Assembly: GCA_026785865.1 (NCBI GenBank)
Contig: JAJAZG010000204.1
Coordinates: 1-13,106 of the forward strand
Reading direction: 5' to 3'
DNA: 13,106 nucleotides
DNA from: Pseudanabaena sp. CAN_BIN31
GTDB lineage: Bacteria > Cyanobacteriota > Cyanobacteriia > Pseudanabaenales > Pseudanabaenaceae
Made by a program: the position numbers and the translations under genes. Positions 1 through 5,915 of the stretch are shown here, in pieces. Position 1 is the stretch's first letter; each line of letters starts with the position of its first letter. The notes under the pieces are model-generated. The model saw nothing but the letters and a program-made list of their open reading frames with translations. It was not told the DNA's origin and made no database searches.

Positions 1-380
1 CCTAATTTGCGATAAATATCTAATTTCTTTTCGTATTCATCACCATAGGTATGAGATACAACTTCTAAGCTCAAAATCGGTGCGGTATATTCTTCTTCCC
101 ACATCACATAGCTGCTACGCGAGCCACCATTTTTACGCCGCTCCACACCTAAGCTCAAAAATCCATCGGGAATTACTGGCACTCTCGGACTTACGCCAGT
201 GGTGTGATAGATACCCATATCAACACCAAAGTACCAATCATCACGACTTTTCCAAATATATTCCAGCAAAAATAATAGTAAATTCGGTACAAAATTTTGG
301 TCTTCGTTATCCACAGGCGTATCATCGGAATCAGGTAATTCGTCGCTGGTGGGTAGATATTGGCGATCTATTTGTAGCAT
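1..380 (-). CDS. Uma2 family (DUF820) putative restriction-like endonuclease, 3' part cut off by the window edge
   Basis: The frame opens with ATG at 378-380 and stays open to the left edge, giving 126 complete residues; the C-terminus is outside the window. The visible part matches the Uma2/DUF820 family, which has a PD-(D/E)XK nuclease fold and is strongly expanded in cyanobacteria. Candidate catalytic residues are D72 in VPVIPDGF, E106 in LSLEVVSHTYGDEY, and K118/K119 before LDIYRKLG. Family members are usually about 180-240 residues, so roughly half to two-thirds is seen. An AGGG about 9 bases before the ATG is a plausible ribosome binding site. It begins 72 bases after the cheA-like gene on the same strand, but a perfect TATAAT in the gap suggests its own promoter. 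The biological role of Uma2 proteins is largely unknown; some are linked to mobile elements. Family assignment is fairly sure, substrate is not. Confidence 0.8.
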   Translation of the reverse strand, partial: MLQIDRQYLPTSDELPDSDDTPVDNEDQNFVPNLLLFLLEYIWKSRDDWYFGVDMGIYHTTGVSPRVPVIPDGFLSLGVERRKNGGSRSSYVMWEEEYTAPILSLEVVSHTYGDEYEKKLDIYRKL

Positions 381-417
381 CAGCTAACCCTAAAAGTATC
401 CTAGCTATCTGGTTGGT

Positions 418-423
418 ATTATA
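418..423 (-). promoter_or_regulatory. Candidate -10 element for the Uma2 gene
   Basis: On the minus strand this is a perfect TATAAT, 37 bases before the Uma2 ATG, which would give a short leader of about 30 bases. No good -35 box lies 16-18 bases upstream. The 12-base palindrome AGGCGATCGCCT (423-434), containing the HIP1 octamer, abuts the -10. This is a sequence match only. Confidence 0.35.
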
Positions 424-429
424 GGCGAT

Positions 430-485
430 CGCCTCTTAGCTTGGATACGCGCTTAGATAGGCAGAGTTTCTCCAGCTAAGAGGCG
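430..485. repeat. 12-bp perfect inverted repeat bracketing the cheA stop codon
   Basis: The arms CGCCTCTTAGCT (430-441) and AGCTAAGAGGCG (474-485) are exact reverse complements separated by 32 bases. The CheA stop codon (453-455) lies in the loop and the last codons of CheA lie in one arm. As RNA from the minus strand it could form a 12-bp GC-containing stem at the end of the operon. No U-run follows, so a classical intrinsic terminator is not supported. The same arm motif is partly repeated nearby (GGCGCTTAGC near 492-501). Confidence 0.6.
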
Positions 486-3400
486 CTTCGAGGCGCTTAG
501 CAATTCTTCTTCGAGATAGGGCTTAGTGAAATAGCCCTTCGCACCAAGTTGAATTGCGGACTGACGATGGCGATCGGCTCCACGAGAAGTTAACATTGCC
601 ACAGGAATACCTTTCAGTCGCTCATCTTTTTGCAATCTCGATAGCAAGTCCAACCCATCCATCCGCGGCATCTCAATATCGCAGAAGATCATGTCGCAGG
701 GTAGACCAGCGCGAAGCTTTTCCCATGCGTCCTGTCCATCTTTCGCTTGTTCGACACGATAGCCGACTTTTGCGAAGGTCAGTGACAACAACTCGCGTAC
801 TGTAATCGAGTCATCGACAATCAACACCGTCGGATCGGCTGCCACTTCTTCTTCGATGGCTGGCTTGATAGGAATACCCGAAATTGAAGGACGCAATCTA
901 CCACTCGCGATATCGAATAGTTCCAACACGTTAGCGATCGCCATCACTCGTCCGTCTCCTAACACCGTCGCACCTGCAATTCCCGCAGGTTGAGGAACTG
1001 GTCCTTCTAGCTGCTTGATAACGATTTCATATTCACCTTGAAACTGATCGACTTGCAGCGCCAGATAACTAGTGTCATTGCGGAGAATAATAATGCAGAG
1101 TTCATCATTCTCTTGCTTCCCATAGATACTACTGCGACTAAGATGGCGGCTATAGGAAAGCAAATTGGATAGGTGTTGGAATGGCAAAATCGTATCGCGC
1201 CAAGGCAAACAAGGCTGACCTTTTTCATTTAATACAATCTGGCTTTGGGGAACCTCCACCATATCCTCGAAACCATCGACAGGGAAGGCAATCCGAGCGC
1301 GATCGCTAATACAGAACATCGCCTTAGAAATACTCAAAGTAAGCGGTAAGCGAATCGTAAAGGTCGTACCCTTACCAACCAATGATTCCACAATAATTAC
1401 GCCGCGAATGTCATCAAGGCAAGTTTTCACTACATCAAGCCCAACGCCACGACCTTTAAATTCATCAGCTTGGGCAGCAGTACTAAATCCAGGCTCAAAT
1501 AGTAAGGCATAAACCTCAGTATCATTGAGTTGATCAACTTCAGCTTGCGATCGCACTCTTTTAGACACGGCGATTTTTTTCACTTTGTCAGTACTAATGC
1601 CAGCGCCATCGTCACTAATGGAAATTACAGTTTGGTTGCCTTGGTGATAAGCTCGCACCGCGAGTTTACCCATTGCCGATTTGCCAGCAGCTTGGCGAGT
1701 AGCAGGATCTTCTAATCCATGATCGATCGCATTGTTCACAAGGTGTGTAAGCGGATCGTTAAGCTGTTCCAAAATCGCCTTATCGATTAAGGTTTCACGT
1801 CCAAACACTTCTAGATCAGCTTGTTTACCAGACTTGAGCGCGCGATCGCGAATCCCTCTAGGCAATTTATCGGCAATCAGCGCAAAGGGAACCATGCGCG
1901 ATTGCTTCAGATCGTCTTGAACTTGGGTGGTAATTGTCCCTAGCTGTCGAGTCACCTGATCTGTTTCACCCACCACAAACTCAATGTCAGAGGCAGATTC
2001 ACGAACTCGGACGATCAGCTCGATAATCTCTTGCGACAACACGTGGAAGGTATTGTAGCGATCGAATTCAATTCCTTCAAAATCGCTGCTAGCAGAAGTA
2101 TTCGAGCTTCCACCATCACCTGAATATGACACATCAAAACTACTAAATGAACGTCCACGCCCTGCGGTAAGAGAAGCTTCTAGCAAAGAGCGATCGTACT
2201 GATCTCGCATCCTCTGTGATACATCGCTCAACAACTGAACTTGCTGCAACAGGTTAGTGATAAACTGCTGCAATTTCTCTTGATCCTGCGACAAAAGGTT
2301 ACGGTTTACGACTAATTCCCCAACAAGGTTATTAAGACTGTCCAGATACTTGACATCAACACGCATGGTAGAGTCGGCTAACTTCGCCTTGCGAGTGGTT
2401 GTCGAAGGACGTGCAGACGATGATTTAGTTTTTATCGGTCCAACGTCTTTAGCAAAAGCAGACTGAAGCATACTTTCCAGTTCGTCAAAGTCATCGGTAG
2501 GCTTTGTTGCTAATTTAACAGTGGTAGAAGCTGCGAAATTGTTGGGAGATGTCGCTTTATTTGTTTCAGGTTCAAAGCTGCTAGACTCGCCTAAAAGTGC
2601 TTCTAATTCATCAAAATTCATGTCATCAGAATCAATAGATACCTGATCATTGATGAGAGTATCTGTAATCTGACTAGTGAATGTATTGCTACTAAAATCA
2701 TTAATATCATTGGAAGTATGACTAGAACTACTAATCATCGCTTCTAAATCATCAAAGTCAAAGTTATCGTCAATTCCATTTAGTTCTTCTATCTGCGATT
2801 GATGCTCAGGTTCCAAAATATTTATTTCTGAGTCTTGAGTAAAGAAAAAATCTGAGGTTGGAGAATCACCTCCGTTTAAATCAGTAAACTCATTAAATTC
2901 TCCAAAATCTAGAGGTTCATCAACTGCCAGATGATCGTTTCCAACATCTTCAGGTAGTTGTAATAAACTAACGTCAGACTCATCTTCACCTTGGAAGAAA
3001 TCCGCCAAATTAGCAATGGTTGTCTTTACTGTAATCTCATCATCTTCTAGATTTAGATCTTTCTCAATAGCCGTCAGACCCGATTCCATTATTGAGGAAT
3101 TCGTATTTTGGAAGTCTGGCATACTTGCAAAGTTATCAATATCATCACTTTGAGTTAGCAATCCTTCGCGATCAAAATTGAAGTCATCTTCCCACAAATT
3201 TTCTAATACAGTTAAGTCTTCATTATTAGCAAGTGAATTTGCCGAATCAGTAGTAAATTCATCCCAAGCATCATCATCAATATTTTCATCTGAATGCTGA
3301 GGCTCTTCTGATCCATCAAAAAAACTACCTAAAGTATCAGTATTATTAGCGACATTAGCATAAGTGGCTAGTTCATTTTCAATATCACTAGAAACGATTT

Positions 3401-5798
3401 CAGCCTCTTCAGAACCGCTAAAAAAGTCTCCTAAATCATCAATATTACCGACTTCATAACTGCTAGATTCATCACTAGAACCACTACTATCAGTAATATC
3501 GCTAGAAATTTCAAGAACTTCAGAAGTAGCAAAGAAATTATCTAACTGATCGGTAAAAATATCTGGTTCATCATTGTTAGCAATCAGTGCAAGATTTTCA
3601 GAGTCTCCAGCCACAAAGAAATCACCCAAATCATCGGTATTATTAACTTTATCGACAAAGTTGTCAGAAGCGATCGCTCCAGTAATATCTGACACTGATT
3701 CATCAAGTTCATCAGTATCAAATCCTAGCTCATCAAATATATTTAATCCAAAAGTCTCAATTGTGTCAAAGTCCTTAGCATCTGACATTCCTTCTGTATA
3801 TCTGCCAGATATAAACTCTTCAGAATCTTCTAAGAAAGTATCGACATCAGCGTTGATAATTTCTTCATTGACAATTTCAGGAGATACATCGGATAAAACT
3901 TCATCAAAATTTCCGTTGATCGCAAAGGGATCTTCAAGCAAAGTCATCCCTTCTTCTGAAAAAGTTAAGGCAAATGGATCGCTAGGAGAGTCATCATCAA
4001 CAACATCAGCGATCGCACTTTCTTGCCTAGCAACCTGAGCAAAATATTCTTCACTTGAGAGGTTTTGTGATTCATCTTGAGTATCAGCAGCCTCTTCTGT
4101 TATCAACTGTTCAGCAGTTGCTACATTTTGCAACAATTCAGGAAAATCAGGATTATCAATATTAATTTCAAGCACTTCATTAAAATTAATATCATTGAAT
4201 TGATCGTTAATTGGAAGTTCATTGTCAATTTGAAAATCGCTGCTTTGCTCAACGATATCCATATCTAAATCAACATCAAACTGATCGTCTAGAGAGTTAT
4301 CGACTGTAAAATCATCTGTAAATAGTCTATCTAGATCTAGACTCGCTTCGCTACTTTCAGAAGTAATCTCTAAACTTATCTCTGAGATGTCATCAGCTTC
4401 TTTTTGCCACGCATCGTCAAGATCATCAGGGAATAAAGAATCACTAATCTCTCTCGTCGCAGAGTCTTCGGTAGAAAAATCACCAAATAATTTGTCAATG
4501 CTAGATTCTTCATTACCTAGGCTGAGAACGGTTAAATCATTGTTATCAGAATCATTACCAAGCAAATCAGCAAACTCATCGTGACTATCTAGATCAGTGT
4601 CTCCATGATTTAGTATGCTCGTTTCATTGGATTCAATATCTTCCCAAGTCGCATCAAAATCAATATCATCATTCTCAAACAGAATTGCCAAGGACTTTAA
4701 CTCTGAAGCACCAACTTTTGGTCCATCAATATGTTGACTTTCCACGATTTCATATTCGCTTTCCATCCAATCCATTTGATCGATTTGGTTTTCATGAATC
4801 GCTGTCAAATCAAATTCTTCTTCATCGACCTGATCTGCAAATAAATCGATATTTTCATCTGAAGCCGTATCTGAGATCTCAAAATCTTCTACAATCGAAC
4901 CTTCATCAATATCCCCAAATGCTGTTGTAAAGATTGTGCTAACCTCATCTTCCTCTGAATCGGAAAATCGGTAGGGTAGTAGATTTTGAAGTTGCAGTGA
5001 TACGACAATTTCTGCTTCCCGATCTGCTAGCACTAGATCTTGGGCTTCTTTTAACTCTCTAATCAGAATAGGCGCAAGAGTACGGTATGAGTTACTAGGC
5101 TGAGCGATCGCATTTTTAATTTGCGTGACTAAATTAGCCCAATTTCGTAAATCAAAATCGTTACCGATCTCTTGAAAGTAATTACAAACTGCTTGTAGCT
5201 GCGATCGGCTCTCCACATTATCTGTAACTCGAAACAGTTGCAGCATATCTCGCATTTTTGTCGTGATTTCTTGCTGAAATACTGACTCTTGAGAAACAAC
5301 CAATTCCTGCGGTTGAGTGATACTTTCTTCTTCTTGACTAAATGCATCAATCAATATCTCGCCATCAGTATCTAAGACTAACTGATTTAGATATGATTCC
5401 ACCTCAGCAAAGATTGGCTTAACACGGTTACTTGTCTCAGTCGTTAACTCGTTGGATATCCTAAAACTGCCTTCCAATTCATCTAGAAGTTCTGAGAGAG
5501 GATCAAATCCCGCTAATAGCAGGCTTTTTAAGCGTTCATCGACAGTTATTTGCGGATTTTCTTTGAGGATTTTGAAAAAGTCTTCTAGGCGGTGAGAAAC
5601 ATGCTGAATGCTCCCCACGCCCAACATAGCCGCGCCACCCTTAATCGAATGAGCAGCTCGAAAAAGCTCATTAGTAGATTCAGAATCACGTAAGACATCT
5701 TGCAAATTTAATACACCTTGCTCAATTGTCTGAAGATGTTCGCGGGCTTCTTCGATGAAGTAGCCCATGATCCGCTGTTGTTGTTGTTCCGAGTTCAT
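453..5798 (-). CDS. CheA-type hybrid chemotaxis histidine kinase (PilL/HmpE-like), 1781 aa
   Basis: This is the central kinase of the operon. It is expected to autophosphorylate on its Hpt histidine in response to the receptor-CheW complex and pass phosphate to receiver domains. Domains: Hpt at about 1-110 with H50 in FRAAHSIKGGAAMLG; a helical segment at about 170-275; a very acidic, Ser/Asp/Glu-rich, probably disordered linker at about 280-1130; a dimerisation region at about 1145-1300 interrupted by a Ser/Gly stretch near 1205-1245; an HATPase with N-box THLVNNAIDHG (1351-1361), DDGAG (1396-1400) and GRGVGLDVVK (1449-1458); a CheW-like domain at about 1485-1635; and a C-terminal receiver with D1662/D1663, phosphoacceptor D1707, T1737 and K1759. 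All key residues are present. The ATG is preceded by AGAGGA at good spacing. It is far longer than E. coli CheA (about 650 aa), mainly through the linker. The resemblance is to PilL of Synechocystis and HmpE of Nostoc, which control type IV pili; the exact orthologue is not certain. Confidence 0.95.
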   Translation of the reverse strand: MNSEQQQQRIMGYFIEEAREHLQTIEQGVLNLQDVLRDSESTNELFRAAHSIKGGAAMLGVGSIQHVSHRLEDFFKILKENPQITVDERLKSLLLAGFDPLSELLDELEGSFRISNELTTETSNRVKPIFAEVESYLNQLVLDTDGEILIDAFSQEEESITQPQELVVSQESVFQQEITTKMRDMLQLFRVTDNVESRSQLQAVCNYFQEIGNDFDLRNWANLVTQIKNAIAQPSNSYRTLAPILIRELKEAQDLVLADREAEIVVSLQLQNLLPYRFSDSEEDEVSTIFTTAFGDIDEGSIVEDFEISDTASDENIDLFADQVDEEEFDLTAIHENQIDQMDWMESEYEIVESQHIDGPKVGASELKSLAILFENDDIDFDATWEDIESNETSILNHGDTDLDSHDEFADLLGNDSDNNDLTVLSLGNEESSIDKLFGDFSTEDSATREISDSLFPDDLDDAWQKEADDISEISLEITSESSEASLDLDRLFTDDFTVDNSLDDQFDVDLDMDIVEQSSDFQIDNELPINDQFNDINFNEVLEINIDNPDFPELLQNVATAEQLITEEAADTQDESQNLSSEEYFAQVARQESAIADVVDDDSPSDPFALTFSEEGMTLLEDPFAINGNFDEVLSDVSPEIVNEEIINADVDTFLEDSEEFISGRYTEGMSDAKDFDTIETFGLNIFDELGFDTDELDESVSDITGAIASDNFVDKVNNTDDLGDFFVAGDSENLALIANNDEPDIFTDQLDNFFATSEVLEISSDITDSSGSSDESSSYEVGNIDDLGDFFSGSEEAEIVSSDIENELATYANVANNTDTLGSFFDGSEEPQHSDENIDDDAWDEFTTDSANSLANNEDLTVLENLWEDDFNFDREGLLTQSDDIDNFASMPDFQNTNSSIMESGLTAIEKDLNLEDDEITVKTTIANLADFFQGEDESDVSLLQLPEDVGNDHLAVDEPLDFGEFNEFTDLNGGDSPTSDFFFTQDSEINILEPEHQSQIEELNGIDDNFDFDDLEAMISSSSHTSNDINDFSSNTFTSQITDTLINDQVSIDSDDMNFDELEALLGESSSFEPETNKATSPNNFAASTTVKLATKPTDDFDELESMLQSAFAKDVGPIKTKSSSARPSTTTRKAKLADSTMRVDVKYLDSLNNLVGELVVNRNLLSQDQEKLQQFITNLLQQVQLLSDVSQRMRDQYDRSLLEASLTAGRGRSFSSFDVSYSGDGGSSNTSASSDFEGIEFDRYNTFHVLSQEIIELIVRVRESASDIEFVVGETDQVTRQLGTITTQVQDDLKQSRMVPFALIADKLPRGIRDRALKSGKQADLEVFGRETLIDKAILEQLNDPLTHLVNNAIDHGLEDPATRQAAGKSAMGKLAVRAYHQGNQTVISISDDGAGISTDKVKKIAVSKRVRSQAEVDQLNDTEVYALLFEPGFSTAAQADEFKGRGVGLDVVKTCLDDIRGVIIVESLVGKGTTFTIRLPLTLSISKAMFCISDRARIAFPVDGFEDMVEVPQSQIVLNEKGQPCLPWRDTILPFQHLSNLLSYSRHLSRSSIYGKQENDELCIIILRNDTSYLALQVDQFQGEYEIVIKQLEGPVPQPAGIAGATVLGDGRVMAIANVLELFDIASGRLRPSISGIPIKPAIEEEVAADPTVLIVDDSITVRELLSLTFAKVGYRVEQAKDGQDAWEKLRAGLPCDMIFCDIEMPRMDGLDLLSRLQKDERLKGIPVAMLTSRGADRHRQSAIQLGAKGYFTKPYLEEELLSASKRLLAGETLPI
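2466..2756 (-). repeat. Three FD(E/D)LExxx motif copies encoded at the end of the CheA linker
   Basis: The CheA linker carries FDDLEAMI (residues 1015-1022), FDELEALLG (1062-1070) and FDELESML (1104-1111), each followed by Ser-rich sequence. They are the only near-identical hydrophobic-acidic blocks in this stretch, just ahead of the dimerisation domain. They look like short helical docking motifs for a partner or for the kinase core. That role is inference; the repetition is directly visible. Confidence 0.55.
2994..3647 (-). repeat. Degenerate repeats encoding LG(D/S)FF-type motifs in the CheA linker
   Basis: Five related units occur in residues 718-935: VNNTDDLGDFF (718-728), QLDNFF (751-756), GNIDDLGDFFSGSEE (784-798), ANNTDTLGSFFDGSEE (817-832) and ANLADFF (929-935). 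The DNA of the best copies (3303-3350, 3405-3449, 3615-3647) is also visibly related, which suggests internal duplication followed by drift. A looser relative, SIDKLFGDF, sits at residues 433-441. Confidence 0.55.
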
Positions 5799-5855
5799 GA
5801 CACGATCCTCTCAAAGATTAGGGTGTGAGTAGCTTAGGCTGAAGGCAATAAATAA

Positions 5856-5875
5856 TAATTAAATATAATTAAATA
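5856..5875. repeat. Tandem pair of the 10-mer TAATTAAATA
   Basis: Two exact adjacent copies of TAATTAAATA (5856-5865, 5866-5875) lie in the gap between the receptor and cheA-like genes, next to the large palindrome. In such AT-rich DNA this may be chance or slippage. Confidence 0.4.
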
Positions 5876-5878
5876 TAC

Positions 5879-5915
5879 TTAAGCATTATTTAAATACTAT
5901 TTAAATAATGCTTAA
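5879..5915. repeat. 37-base perfect palindrome overlapping the receptor stop codon
   Basis: Two 18-base arms are exact reverse complements around a single central C at 5897, beginning TTAAGCATTATTTAAATA at 5879 and closing at 5915. The stop codon of the receptor gene (5912-5914) is inside one arm. Transcribed from the minus strand it would form an AT-rich hairpin between the receptor and cheA reading frames. It lacks a GC-rich stem and an uninterrupted U tract, so it is more likely an attenuator, RNA-processing or stability element, or a protein binding site, than a full terminator. Function is not shown by the sequence. Confidence 0.7.

Noticed and set aside
80..424. A 114-codon plus-strand open frame at the left end
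   Set aside because: It is antisense to the Uma2 coding frame, which has clear family motifs. The plus-strand product looks random.
423..434. The HIP1 palindrome as a specific operator
   Set aside because: GCGATCGC occurs many times across this window, including inside coding regions, as is normal for cyanobacteria, so one copy near a promoter is not evidence of regulation.
554..805. Short plus-strand frames opposite the receiver and kinase core of CheA
   Set aside because: They are shadows of a strongly conserved minus-strand gene, with no ribosome binding site or family resemblance.
3303..3647. CRISPR-like or minisatellite array
   Set aside because: The repeats are protein-coding, degenerate and irregularly spaced, without conserved repeat-spacer structure.
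3574..4038. A 154-codon open frame on the plus strand, Ser-rich, inside the CheA gene
   Set aside because: It lies antisense to the acidic linker. Its Ser-rich composition is the mirror of the Asp/Glu/Ser codons on the real strand, and it has no recognisable domain.
5879..5915. Calling the palindrome a standard Rho-independent terminator
   Set aside because: The stem is almost entirely A/T, no continuous U-tract follows, and termination here would cut off CheA from its operon.
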